A DNA stretch of 64,000 nt, taken from assembly GCF_000025305.1 (NCBI RefSeq), contig NC_013740.1:1178001-1242000 (forward strand). Direction: 5' to 3'. This document shows, piece after piece, positions 17,412 through 25,926 of the stretch. The DNA comes from Acidaminococcus fermentans DSM 20731 (GTDB lineage Bacteria; Bacillota; Negativicutes; Acidaminococcales; Acidaminococcaceae). Within the stretch, counting starts at the first letter, position 1, and every line of letters starts with the position of its first letter. The notes under the pieces are model-generated. The model worked only from the letters and a program-made list of their open reading frames with translations. It made no database searches and was not told the DNA's origin. Made by a program: the position numbers and the translations under genes.

Positions 17412-17840
17412 CTATGCCTTATGAGGAATGTAAATAGTAGCAATTGAATATATAAGTTCACTGTTCGTATCGGGAACAACATTAACTGGATTATCTTTAA
17501 TTTGATTTGCATACACAGAGTCTATTAAATTTCCCTGCATATCGTATTTAAGGCCTTCCATAATGTAAATCTGTCTATTATTTATATCTACATTGTATAG
17601 AATTTTAGCATAATATTCATCTGGCGAATTTTCATATTGTAATGTCCACAATCTTACTTGATACCTACCATAATTTTGTTTAACGGATACCGTTCTTTTA
17701 TCAAACCACAACCCTGTTGTTTCATTGGAATTTATCCATACCCATCTACTTGGATCCGGCTGAAATTCAGCAAAACAAAGAGTCATAAAAGAAAGTAAGA
17801 CTGCTAAAACTATAACAATTCGACTGCTTAATCTTTTCAT
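17412..17840 (-). CDS. Small secreted Adhesin_E-like protein
   Basis: 142 residues from the ATG at 17840, with a signal peptide (MKRLSSRIVIVLAVLLSFMT LCFA region) and a mature start FQPDPSRWVWINSNETTGLW followed by FDKRTVSV. It is a clear paralogue of the protein at 19403-19837 (FQPNPKRWTWIASNSTRSIW, FDRQSIYA). The fold resembles the surface-adhesin E domain. It lies just upstream of xis on the same strand, so it may be cargo of the element. Function unknown. Confidence 0.7.
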   Translation of the reverse strand: MKRLSSRIVIVLAVLLSFMTLCFAEFQPDPSRWVWINSNETTGLWFDKRTVSVKQNYGRYQVRLWTLQYENSPDEYYAKILYNVDINNRQIYIMEGLKYDMQGNLIDSVYANQIKDNPVNVVPDTNSELIYSIATIYIPHKA

Positions 17841-18165
17841 TTTCTTTGCCCCTTTCGTTTCATAACTTCTCCCAATAATCATAATCGAAAATCCTTTTTC
17901 ACTTTGCGATCATTATCTCCTAGTTTAATCATTATATCACATATCCTGGGTGAAAAAATCGACAGTAAAGTTGGATTCTAATGCATTATGAGCTTATATT
18001 TAAACTTTAAGATGAGTACAATTTTTGCTAATGCATTTGTTTGAAAAATGCGGTAAAATTAATTTACTAACATACACCGGCTCTTGTCTTTAAAAGAATA
18101 AAAAATATTTATGTGGTTTTAATTTTTTTCAATAAGAGACAACTATATATTCACGATATCCCATC
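17841..18165. other. AT-rich intergenic region
   Basis: A 325-bp stretch between divergent genes with no supported gene, unusually AT-rich. It must hold the promoters of the secreted-protein gene (left) and the J-domain gene (right), but I see no hexamer pair good enough to name. Confidence 0.5.
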
Positions 18166-18180
18166 AGGAGGTATTAATTG

Positions 18181-19362
18181 ATGACAGATTATTACGAAAT
18201 TTTAGAGGTGCATCCAAAAGCATCCCAAGAAATAATTAAAAAAGCCTATTTTACTTTGGCCAAAAAATATCATCCTGATGTATATCCAGACAAGGAATTT
18301 GCCGTTAAAAAAATGGCAATTTTAAATGAAGCTTACGATGTATTAGGTAATCCTGACAAAAGAAGAGCTTATGATGCTCAGAGAAATGGAACTGCCAGTA
18401 AAACAACCCAAAATAATCAGAGTCGAAACACATCTTCTTCAAGAAGAAACTCATCCCAAAACACGACCGAAAGACAGAAACAACAATATCAAGATGACAG
18501 TACATACGATGACCTATCACCATTGCAAATTTGTATTCTCCGTGCCTTACATTTAGCCAAAGAAAATGGTGAAAAAATATACAATCCAGAGGATCCATTA
18601 ACATTAAGGCGAGTAAACGGAATTGGCTTTACCTTAATTGGAAAAAAAGAAGAAGATAAATATAGCGGAAGCTATATTAAATCATACTGGTTTACCATTC
18701 TATGGATTCCTGTTTTTCCTATAAAAGAATATCGTGTTTTGAGTCCTTCCCTGGATTCATACATTATCATAAGTTCTAGGCGATCTTCCGGATTTAAATT
18801 ATTGCAAGCTGTTGCATTTGCTATATGGGGCTTAATAATTTTTGCAGGCGTAAGTTCATCGAATTCTACAAGTAAAAAATCTCAACCGCCAAAAGCTCCA
18901 TATAAAGCAGTAAATAAAGCCCCTGCTAAAGCAGCCCCAGTAAAATCCGCTTCTAAATTGACTCCCAAAAAAGGTGTAGTAACAGGATATGTCAAAGGAG
19001 AACCCATTAAAAATAATAAAGGGTATAGCACGATCGAAGTCGACAATTCCCAGAACAGTGCACCAGTTTATGTGAGGATTTGGTCCTTAGATGGCTCCCC
19101 TAGACCTGTACGGTGTTTTACCATTAGAGAGGGTGAAAAATTCACAGCAAAAAATATAACTCCTGGGAACTATGATGTCCGTTTTAAATATCTTTATGAA
19201 GAACAAGATGCTAAGGCTGGATCAAAATCACAACCAGTAAAAATAGAAGAAAAACCCAGTCCCTTTGGAGATGGAATTCAATATACAAGCTATAGTTTGA
19301 CACTGTTTACGGTAAGGAACGGAAACACACGCATGGACGAAATTTCTATAGATGAAATTTAG
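18181..19362 (+). CDS. Membrane J-domain (DnaJ-like) protein
   Basis: 393 residues. An N-terminal J-domain (1-65) has the catalytic HPD at 31-33 (KKYHPDVYP), so it should stimulate an Hsp70 partner. A Ser/Asn/Gln-rich linker follows, a middle domain (about 105-210) and one membrane helix (about 212-235, LLQAVAFAIWGLIIFAG). An Ala/Lys/Pro linker leads to a C-terminal beta domain (about 265-393) resembling carbohydrate- or protein-binding modules. AGGAGG lies nine bases before the ATG at 18181; a TTG codon earlier is too close. It is followed by secreted-protein genes on the same strand, so it may aid their handling (inference). Confidence 0.8.
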   Translation: MTDYYEILEVHPKASQEIIKKAYFTLAKKYHPDVYPDKEFAVKKMAILNEAYDVLGNPDKRRAYDAQRNGTASKTTQNNQSRNTSSSRRNSSQNTTERQKQQYQDDSTYDDLSPLQICILRALHLAKENGEKIYNPEDPLTLRRVNGIGFTLIGKKEEDKYSGSYIKSYWFTILWIPVFPIKEYRVLSPSLDSYIIISSRRSSGFKLLQAVAFAIWGLIIFAGVSSSNSTSKKSQPPKAPYKAVNKAPAKAAPVKSASKLTPKKGVVTGYVKGEPIKNNKGYSTIEVDNSQNSAPVYVRIWSLDGSPRPVRCFTIREGEKFTAKNITPGNYDVRFKYLYEEQDAKAGSKSQPVKIEEKPSPFGDGIQYTSYSLTLFTVRNGNTRMDEISIDEI

Positions 19363-19402
19363 TTCTAGCAAGTTCCGTTTTGTTGAAAAGGAGCAGGTTA
19401 AA

Positions 19403-19837
19403 ATGAAAAAAATAATTAATGTTTTTCTACTTATTGCAATGTTTTCTTGCTTTCTAACACCTTGTTTTGCAGAGTTTCAACCAAATCCTAAGCGATGGAC
19501 ATGGATTGCATCAAATTCTACTAGAAGTATATGGTTTGATAGACAATCAATCTATGCAAGAAAAGAAGATGGCTATAAAAAGGTCAATTTATGGTTGTTA
19601 TTTTATAGAAATTCTCCAAAAGAAGAGATAATGGAATGTGACTGGACTGTAGATCTTATAAATAGAAAGCTCTCGATGAACAATGTATATGTTTATGATA
19701 TGAATTGGAATCTCATAGATCAAATAGAAGATGATGAAAATAATCGAATTTGGAAACCAGTTGTTCCTGAAACCGCTTCAGAAAAGATATACAAAATTGC
19801 TAAATACTTCTATCTCAAAAATTATTCAAAAAAGTAA
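19403..19837 (+). CDS. Small secreted Adhesin_E-like protein
   Basis: 144 residues with a signal peptide (MKKIINVFLLIAMFSCFLTP, then CFA) and a mature domain starting EFQPNPKRWTWIASNSTRSI. It is paralogous to the proteins at 17412 and, more distantly, 14675. The start codon lies 38 bp after the J-domain gene stop with AAAAGGAG upstream, so both are probably one operon. Likely periplasmic or surface located; function unknown. Confidence 0.7.
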   Translation: MKKIINVFLLIAMFSCFLTPCFAEFQPNPKRWTWIASNSTRSIWFDRQSIYARKEDGYKKVNLWLLFYRNSPKEEIMECDWTVDLINRKLSMNNVYVYDMNWNLIDQIEDDENNRIWKPVVPETASEKIYKIAKYFYLKNYSKK

Positions 19838-19900
19838 AGTCAACTTAAATGACAAAACTATAACTATAATATTACAAAATATTTGGTTTATAATAAAAAA

Positions 19901-19928
19901 GCCATGGCAGGAACTATCCCACCATAGC
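19901..19928. terminator. GCCATGG-family terminator hairpin
   Basis: GCCATGGCAGG pairs imperfectly with CCCACCATAGC after an A run and is followed by TCTCTTCATTTCC. It ends the J-domain operon. The flanking sequence also resembles the copy at 20596. Confidence 0.65.
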
Positions 19929-19995
19929 TCTCTTCATTTCCCAACTAAAGCCGCTATATTAATTTAATTTTATTCACATAGGGAGGTTGGAAAAA

Positions 19996-20589
19996 ATGAA
20001 AAAATTCTTTTTCATACTTGTTGCACTTTTTACCTTTGCGTTTTCATCATCAGTCTCTGCAGCGGATGACGACTGGACTTACGCTGGGCGATTTGGTCTG
20101 TTATGGACCCCACCAGTTGCACATAATGTAGATATGTATTTAATCAATCATCTAACAACCTTTCGCGGAATTACGTCTATGAGGGATTCTGAAAGTCAGT
20201 TACCATATGATGTCTATTATAAACATGATCATTCAACAGATACTGGTGATAACCACCATGAGTATAATAACCACAGTTTTCAGTTCCAAGTTAAAATTGT
20301 CCCGTTAAATGTTTACGGAACAACGATGGGATCAGGCACTTATGCAGGTACAATTATATGCAGCTATAGGATTGCAGCCAAAGGTGCCTTCAGTGTCGTA
20401 ATGAAAAGCTTCAAGGTTTTTGATACTAACACCTATCAACAACTTTTTAATGCAGAAGGAAATTTTGGATCAGAGATAATGTACAAAGACTCTGCGGCTG
20501 AAGCAATTCTGAAAGACAGTGCACCACATCCCGTTTCCCAAAGTACGGCTAATCAATTAAATGGTACAGGCTATTATAAATATAGATAA
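19996..20589 (+). CDS. Secreted hypothetical protein
   Basis: 197 residues from the ATG at 19996, nine bases after GGGAGG (a TTG at 19987 abuts the site). Signal peptide MKKFFFILVALFTFAFSSSV, SAA cleavage region, then a mature domain with DDDWTYAGRFGLLWTP and a His-rich HDHSTDTGDNHHEYNNH stretch that could bind metal. No family recognised. It stands in the same secreted-protein cluster and ends at its own terminator. Confidence 0.65.
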   Translation: MKKFFFILVALFTFAFSSSVSAADDDWTYAGRFGLLWTPPVAHNVDMYLINHLTTFRGITSMRDSESQLPYDVYYKHDHSTDTGDNHHEYNNHSFQFQVKIVPLNVYGTTMGSGTYAGTIICSYRIAAKGAFSVVMKSFKVFDTNTYQQLFNAEGNFGSEIMYKDSAAEAILKDSAPHPVSQSTANQLNGTGYYKYR

Positions 20590-20595
20590 AAATAG

Positions 20596-20625
20596 AGCCA
20601 TGGCAGGAACACTCCCACCATGGCT
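20596..20625. terminator. GCCATGG-family terminator hairpin
   Basis: AGCCATGG pairs with CCATGGCT, with CAGG and CCCA side bases as in the copies at 17321 and 19901. It ends the secreted-protein gene. Confidence 0.65.
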
Positions 20626-20629
20626 GCAC

Positions 20630-20713
20630 TCATTTCCGCACCAAAGCCGCCAGCAGCACCGTCCCTATCCCATAAGCCAGGTTCCGCTGGGCCTTCAGCC
20701 GTTTCTGTGTTCT
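20630..20713 (-). pseudogene. Possible phage-protein C-terminal relic
   Basis: The frame encodes RTQKRLKAQRNLAYGIGTVL LAALVRK and a stop: a basic segment and one membrane helix, as at the end of XhlA-like phage proteins. There is no usable start. A similar 3' flank (CATTTCC, AAAGCCGC) follows the hairpin at 19901. Tentative. Confidence 0.25.
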
Positions 20714-20812
20714 AACGATTAATACATGCCGTATTTCTGTAAAACTATTGACAAGTCTATTTGTTTTGTCCGAAAATAAAAGAAAGCATTTAGTTCTCAA
20801 AGGAGACACGTT

Positions 20813-21265
20813 ATGGCAGATGATCAGAAAAGTACTAAATATCAATGCCCCCGTTGCCATTCAGAAAATATTCAGAGCTATCCTGTAATCCATTCTACTG
20901 GGTTCTCTAAAATCAATTTGACAACTGTAGGTGTAGGATTTTCCGATTCTTTAGGAGTAGGACGGGCAGAAAGCCATGGAACAAAACAGACAAATCTTGC
21001 TGCCTTCACCACTCCTCCCAAGAAGAAGTCTGTCTGGAAGCGTTTTCTTTTTACCTGGGCCATAGGAAGCGGGCCTATTGTTTGGATACTTCGTCTTTGC
21101 AGATTTGATTTAATCGCTAAAATCGCAGAAATTGGATCACTTATCTTGGGATGCATACTAGCCTACTTAGCATTTCAATGGAACAAATCAGTATTTCCCC
21201 AACTGATACAGGATTGGGAACATTCATATATGTGCCTGCGTTGTGGAGCCCGTTTTAAACTTTAA
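20813..21265 (+). CDS. Double zinc-ribbon membrane protein, copy 1
   Basis: 150 residues: an N-terminal zinc ribbon half (YQCPRCHSENIQSY), a Gly/Ser/Thr-rich middle, two hydrophobic segments (about 70-120) and a C-terminal ribbon half (YMCLRCGARFKL). The CPRC and CLRC pairs probably fold together around one zinc on the cytoplasmic face. AAGGAG precedes the ATG. It is 23 bp from a paralogue of identical length. A TTGACA at 20748-20753 could be its -35. No function is known. Confidence 0.7.
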   Translation: MADDQKSTKYQCPRCHSENIQSYPVIHSTGFSKINLTTVGVGFSDSLGVGRAESHGTKQTNLAAFTTPPKKKSVWKRFLFTWAIGSGPIVWILRLCRFDLIAKIAEIGSLILGCILAYLAFQWNKSVFPQLIQDWEHSYMCLRCGARFKL

Positions 21266-21288
21266 AGCCTAGCTAAAGGAGGCATACT

Positions 21289-21741
21289 ATGACGGATAAT
21301 CAAGAAAATTCAAAATATCAATGTCCTCGCTGTCATTCAGAAAATATACAAAGCTATTCATTAATTCATTCCATGGGTATCTCTAAAATTGATTTGTCAA
21401 CTGTCGGTGTTGGGTATTCCAATAACCTAGGAGTTGGGAGAGCCGAAAGTCATGGAACCCAGCAGACAGCCATGTCAGCCAGTACAGCTCCTCCTAAAAA
21501 ACGAAGTCCTGCAGGAGATTTCTTCGGTAGTTGGTTGGTGTTTTCAATTCCAGGTGTAATTTGTAAATATTTGAATTTCCATTATCTGATAGTGAATATT
21601 CTCGTTTGGGGAGCCGTTATTTTAGCTTTCTTCATGGCTCGTGATGCCTACCGATGGAACAAATATACATTCCCGCAAAAAATGCGCGATTGGGAACATT
21701 CCTATGTATGCCTGCGCTGCGGAAATCGTTTTATCCTTTGA
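21289..21741 (+). CDS. Double zinc-ribbon membrane protein, copy 2
   Basis: 150 residues, aligned end to end with the preceding gene (YQCPRCHSENIQSYSLIHSM; YVCLRCGNRFIL), so a tandem duplication. The ribbons and the GVGRAESHGT motif are conserved, whereas the membrane segments have diverged. AAAGGAGG precedes the ATG. The two are probably co-transcribed and may form a heteromer. Confidence 0.7.
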   Translation: MTDNQENSKYQCPRCHSENIQSYSLIHSMGISKIDLSTVGVGYSNNLGVGRAESHGTQQTAMSASTAPPKKRSPAGDFFGSWLVFSIPGVICKYLNFHYLIVNILVWGAVILAFFMARDAYRWNKYTFPQKMRDWEHSYVCLRCGNRFIL

Positions 21742-21807
21742 AATTTTATTTAATATAGGGTAGAACACTATGATGATGTCAATACTCCATCAGAAGGAGG
21801 TCCGCTC

Positions 21808-22056
21808 ATGAAAACCTGGGACGATTACAAAAGCCACGTGAAATCCCTCCGTGAAAAAGAACGCCGCAATATGGAAAATATCGAAGAACTTGCTGAACTC
21901 ACGTTCCCCTCTTACAATCTAAAAGCTCTCGGCAGTATGACAAGAAAAGAACTGACTGCCGAAATTCTGAAAAGCATTGATTCCCTCAAGGCCGGGCGGG
22001 TATATACCGCTGAGGAAGTGGATAAGATTCTTGAAGAAGATTTCATCAAAAGATAA
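21808..22056 (+). CDS. Small helical hypothetical protein
   Basis: 82 residues, mostly charged helix (MKTWDDYKSHVKSLREKERR). The C-terminal part (AGRVYTAEEVDKILEEDF) resembles the tails of small antitoxin-like proteins, but no toxin gene adjoins. AGGAGG precedes the ATG. Probably a real, monocistronic gene ending at the next terminator; function unknown. Confidence 0.55.
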   Translation: MKTWDDYKSHVKSLREKERRNMENIEELAELTFPSYNLKALGSMTRKELTAEILKSIDSLKAGRVYTAEEVDKILEEDFIKR

Positions 22057-22071
22057 CAGGTTGAACTGAAA

Positions 22072-22111
22072 CAAAAGCACCCTGCCGTCATTACAGGCAG
22101 GGTGCTTTTGC
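22072..22111. terminator. Bidirectional terminator
   Basis: AAAAGCACCCTGCC pairs perfectly with GGCAGGGTGCTTTT around a nine-base loop. It serves the small gene on the left and the transporter gene on the right, which converge here. Confidence 0.9.
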
Positions 22112-22119
22112 TATTCATT

Positions 22120-23556
22120 TTACCCCAGCACGGCCACTCCGAGAGGATACCCCACCAGGACGGTCACGGCAATAGCCACAATCATCATGGCTCCCCCTAC
22201 TTTCAGGACCTGACCGGTAGTGGTCTTTTCAGAACCAATGGCCAGTGCCACGGCCGGATGGGCCGGCGGCGTTGCATAAGCGTAGCTGGCAATCATTCCG
22301 ATCAGGGCACAGATGACCGCCGTATTCACCGCCCCCTGTGTTGCATTGCACAGAGGGATGGCAATGGCTGTCACCACCGTGACAGTAACCATATTGGACG
22401 AAACATTCGTCTGGATGGATGTCCAGGCAATAAGGAAGACAACCAGAGACAGGGGAGAAGCAGACTGCAGGACAGGGGCTAGGCCCTGAGAAATCCAGCT
22501 GGTGATTCCTACAGCCTTATTGGTCATGGCGGCACCCAGGGCCAGAGTCCCGGCGGCCATAATGATGCTGCCCCAGTCCACGCCTTTGCTGACGGCTTCT
22601 TTAAAATCAAGCAGAGGTTTGCCGTCCAGCGTCAGCATACACAGCAGGCTGGCCCCCACAAGAGGCGGAAAAGCCGTTCCCTGTGTTCTAAAGAACTGGT
22701 AGACTGCCGGGCTGACGTTTTTCAGGAATCCGGGCACAATCCACATAACCACTACCATGACAAAAATGCCCAGTACGGTTTTTTCGTATTTTTCCATAGG
22801 CGGAACCGTTTTTTCCAGAGCATCAAAATCCAGATCGGCAATTTTCGACATATCCGGTTTCAAAACAAACCGGAAGATCAGCATGAGTACCGCAAAGCAG
22901 ATCAGGCCTACGGGAACCGCAAACAGCATATAGTCCCCATACGCTATGGTCCTGCCGGTGGCGGCACTGTAGAAGCCCAGCGCCATAATAGGAAATACAT
23001 GAGCAATAGGGGTCATGCCACAGGACATCTCGGAACAGATCAGCTGTCCCAGGATCAGGCTGTTGGTTAGGGAATCTTCATTCCGAAGCTTCAGTTCTTC
23101 ACAGATGGCGTCCAGAATGGGAAGATAGATAACAAAAAGCACCACAGGAGACATAAACATCCCGATAATCAGGACGGAAGCACAGTAGGAAATCAGGAAC
23201 CACCATGATCCCTTCCGGGCAATCCGGCTGCAGATGAACCCAATGGCACACCGTTTGACAAAAGGAGTCTTGGACAGTGCATAAGTGCACATAAAAGTAA
23301 AAAGCAGAAAAGAAAAGGTGGAATTCCCCACAGATACCGCCAGAAGTTTATTCAGGCTGAGCCCCGGCACCGTGGCCAGCATGGCAATAGCCAACAGGCT
23401 GGGCCAGTGGATGGCAATGGTCAGCCACATGAGCAGCACCCCAGCAAATATGCCCAATACCTGCATTCCGGCAGGTGTCAGTCCTCCCAATGGAGGAAGT
23501 ACCTTTCCCAAAGCCATACAGAGAAGTCCCGCAATTACTGCCACATTTCGTTTCAT
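22120..23556 (-). CDS. SLC13/DASS-family anion permease
   Basis: 478 residues, about twelve membrane helices, with DASS-family features: duplicated halves, SNT-like loop (SIQTNVSSNMVTVTV) and a conserved C-terminal YAYATPPAHPAVALAIG segment. Members take up di- or tricarboxylates, or sulfate, with sodium. It follows the FAD oxidoreductase gene by 16 bp in one operon opposite a LysR gene, so it probably imports the organic acid that the oxidoreductase acts on (inference). Confidence 0.85.
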   Translation of the reverse strand: MKRNVAVIAGLLCMALGKVLPPLGGLTPAGMQVLGIFAGVLLMWLTIAIHWPSLLAIAMLATVPGLSLNKLLAVSVGNSTFSFLLFTFMCTYALSKTPFVKRCAIGFICSRIARKGSWWFLISYCASVLIIGMFMSPVVLFVIYLPILDAICEELKLRNEDSLTNSLILGQLICSEMSCGMTPIAHVFPIMALGFYSAATGRTIAYGDYMLFAVPVGLICFAVLMLIFRFVLKPDMSKIADLDFDALEKTVPPMEKYEKTVLGIFVMVVVMWIVPGFLKNVSPAVYQFFRTQGTAFPPLVGASLLCMLTLDGKPLLDFKEAVSKGVDWGSIIMAAGTLALGAAMTNKAVGITSWISQGLAPVLQSASPLSLVVFLIAWTSIQTNVSSNMVTVTVVTAIAIPLCNATQGAVNTAVICALIGMIASYAYATPPAHPAVALAIGSEKTTTGQVLKVGGAMMIVAIAVTVLVGYPLGVAVLG

Positions 23557-23572
23557 ATCCCTTACCTCTCTT

Positions 23573-24829
23573 TCAAATCAGAGCACCCTGCCGCAGCAGT
23601 TCCTGCTGAACAGCACTCACCGATTCTTTTCCGTTTCTGTATAGTGCTGCTGCAACTCCGGCTGCCTGCCCGGTAGCAAATCCGCAGCCCATGACTCTGA
23701 CGGATGCAAAAGCTACAGGATCGGCACTGATGGTCCGTCCGGCACACCAGAGATTCTTCCAGTTTCTGGGACGGAGACAGCTCAACGGGATTCCATAATA
23801 ATCGTCATTGTCCACAAAAATATATTTTGCCATTTTATTAATTTCCGTATGCATTTCACAGGGCCAGCCGCCCCGTGCCACCGAATCTTCCGGTTTCACA
23901 GCATGGAGCACCTGTTCTCCGGTAAGGACTTTTTCTCCCAGGATATGCCGGGTATCTCTCAGACCCAGCTGAACACCAGTGGAAATCAGCCGGCAGTTTT
24001 CCATTCCCGGCATATATTTCCGGAATACGTCCAGATAATCCTGTGCCTGTCTCCGGGTATCCATTTCGCATTGGGTCAGCGTCTTGGCACTTAAATCAGG
24101 GACCCACACACTGGGCAGGATGGCAAAAGCTGTATCGTCGTTGACTCTGAATACGATACCCGATTCTTTGGTAAGATGCTGATACCCGTCTTTTTTCGCC
24201 TGGGTAAAGATCTTATCCAAAAGATCAAGTTTGAACCGGACCTTAGGATCTACCCGGTCCAGCATCAGGATCCGGGTGGAAGCCTGCCCTTTTCCATTTC
24301 CGTCCCCATACCGAAGTTCGGCCCCTGCCAAATAGGCCAGGTTGGCATCGCCTGTGGCATCCACAAAGGCATCAGCAGAAAATTCGTAACTGTCCTGATC
24401 ATCCACGCAAACAATATGCTGCACCGTTCCGTTCTCCGCATCGGCTTCTGCCCGGATCATCCGGCAGTGGAGGAGCACATCCACCGGATAGCGGGAAATC
24501 ACATTGTCCAGAGCAAATTTTGTTGCTTCCTGGTCCAGCGTTACAATGGCATTTCCTACCGGGGAGAAACTGAATCCATCATAATATCCCAGCCTGTGGA
24601 GTTCCTCCAGCACTTCTTCCCCTGCCCCTTTAACAATCTGCTGTGCATTCTTCCCATGGGTAAAAAAACCGCAGTAGGAAGCCACATTGGCCGTGGTTGC
24701 CTGTCCTCCCAGACATCCGTACCGTTCCAAAAGCAGACAGCTGGCTCCCGTTTTGGCGGCCCCGATCGCCGCCGCAATCCCGGAAGCACCTCCCCCAACT
24801 ACCACAACATCATAATTTTTCCGCAGCAT
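23573..24829 (-). CDS. FAD-dependent oxidoreductase (FAD_oxidored type)
   Basis: 418 residues with an N-terminal dinucleotide-binding motif (YDVVVVGGGASGIAAAIGAA), a GCLGGQATTANV flavin segment and a DATGDANLAYLAGA motif, typical of the soluble PF12831 group. C-terminal WCAGRTISADPVAFASVRVM is also conserved there. Substrates of this group vary. First gene of an operon with a DASS transporter; a TATAAT lies on the minus strand in the divergent region. Probably oxidises or reduces an imported organic acid. Confidence 0.85.
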   Translation of the reverse strand: MLRKNYDVVVVGGGASGIAAAIGAAKTGASCLLLERYGCLGGQATTANVASYCGFFTHGKNAQQIVKGAGEEVLEELHRLGYYDGFSFSPVGNAIVTLDQEATKFALDNVISRYPVDVLLHCRMIRAEADAENGTVQHIVCVDDQDSYEFSADAFVDATGDANLAYLAGAELRYGDGNGKGQASTRILMLDRVDPKVRFKLDLLDKIFTQAKKDGYQHLTKESGIVFRVNDDTAFAILPSVWVPDLSAKTLTQCEMDTRRQAQDYLDVFRKYMPGMENCRLISTGVQLGLRDTRHILGEKVLTGEQVLHAVKPEDSVARGGWPCEMHTEINKMAKYIFVDNDDYYGIPLSCLRPRNWKNLWCAGRTISADPVAFASVRVMGCGFATGQAAGVAAALYRNGKESVSAVQQELLRQGALI

Positions 24830-24902
24830 TTGACATGCCCCCCTGTTTTTTATATATTTATTATAATATTCAAATTTTAAGCAGTAAAAATCATTGATTC
24901 TA

Positions 24903-24918
24903 TAAACTTCATAGTTTA
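24903..24918. promoter_or_regulatory. Dyad in divergent LysR/oxidoreductase promoter region
   Basis: TAAACT-TCAT-AGTTTA is a perfect dyad with a four-base centre, placed between the oxidoreductase start (24829) and the LysR start (24963). It fits the T-N11-A type recognition box of LysR proteins. Inferred operator. Confidence 0.5.
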
Positions 24919-24962
24919 AAACTATATTATCTTCTTAAAAAAACTGAAAAGGAGGCCTTCCT

Positions 24963-25850
24963 GTGATCAGCCACATCCAAATGGAATACCTGCTGGCTGT
25001 TGCCCGCACCGGGAATATTACCAAAGCCGCCCAGCAGCTGCATATCTCACAGCCTTCCCTGAGCAATCAGATCATCGCCCTTGAAAAACAGCTGGGCATC
25101 CCTTTGCTGGAACGCCGCCGCAAGCGGATCTATCTGACAGACGCCGGCCTGTATTTTGCCAACCAGTCGTATAAGATCCTGACCCAGAGCCGCAATCTGG
25201 AATACGCCATGAAGGAATTTTCCAGACTGCAGAATGGCTCCCTTCGTGTCGGACTGCTCCCCATCCTCTGCCCGCTCCAGCTGCCGGAAGCCATTGCCGA
25301 TTTTCAGCGGATCTATCCGAAAGTAAAGTTAACCCTGACCGTAGAAGGCAGCCGCCAGCTGCTGGAAAAACTGGATTCAGATGATCTGGATGCAGTCCTG
25401 GCCATTCTGGAAGAAAAAGATCTGGAAAAAGACATTTCCTTCCTTCCATTCAAAACCTCTCCCATCTGCGCCGCCCTCCATGAAAGCCATCCTCTGGCAG
25501 GTTTTTCAGCGCTGACTGCAGAGCAGCTGACCAGAGAAACGCTGATTCTCAGCAGCGACAGCTTCGTTCTCCAGCAAATCATCCTGGAAAACATCAAAGC
25601 CGGAAATACCCCGCCCGCAAACAGCATGAAATGCAGCCAGATCGAATCCTGCCTGGCCCTGGCTGATAAAAACATGGGTATCGCCTTCTGCAGTCCGGAA
25701 GTAGCTGATTATTACCATTTTTCGCACATCGTCCTTCGGCCGTTAAATCCTCCCATCACCCGCTGTGTCTATCTGGCTTATAAGAAAAATCCCAACTATT
25801 TTCCTCTGCTGAAAGCGTTTGTACAGCATATTCAAGGCCTTGCAGAATAA
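24963..25850 (+). CDS. LysR-family transcriptional regulator
   Basis: 295 residues; N-terminal winged HTH (GNITKAAQQLHISQPSLSNQ) and a periplasmic-binding-like effector domain. The start is a GTG, seven bases after AGGAGG; the first ATG is seventeen codon bases further and badly spaced. Divergent from the FAD oxidoreductase/DASS operon, which it probably activates in response to the transported acid. Confidence 0.9.
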   Translation: MISHIQMEYLLAVARTGNITKAAQQLHISQPSLSNQIIALEKQLGIPLLERRRKRIYLTDAGLYFANQSYKILTQSRNLEYAMKEFSRLQNGSLRVGLLPILCPLQLPEAIADFQRIYPKVKLTLTVEGSRQLLEKLDSDDLDAVLAILEEKDLEKDISFLPFKTSPICAALHESHPLAGFSALTAEQLTRETLILSSDSFVLQQIILENIKAGNTPPANSMKCSQIESCLALADKNMGIAFCSPEVADYYHFSHIVLRPLNPPITRCVYLAYKKNPNYFPLLKAFVQHIQGLAE

Positions 25851-25852
25851 AG

Positions 25853-25899
25853 CAATGCCCGTCAGAACAATCTTTTCGAGATGTTCTGACGGGCATTTT
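25853..25899. terminator. Bidirectional terminator
   Basis: AATGCCCGTCAGAACA pairs perfectly with TGTTCTGACGGGCATT, loop of about 13 bases, then a T run. It serves the convergent LysR and hydrolase genes. Confidence 0.88.
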
Positions 25900-25926
25900 T
25901 GATGGAATCTGATTTTCAGCTCCGGT

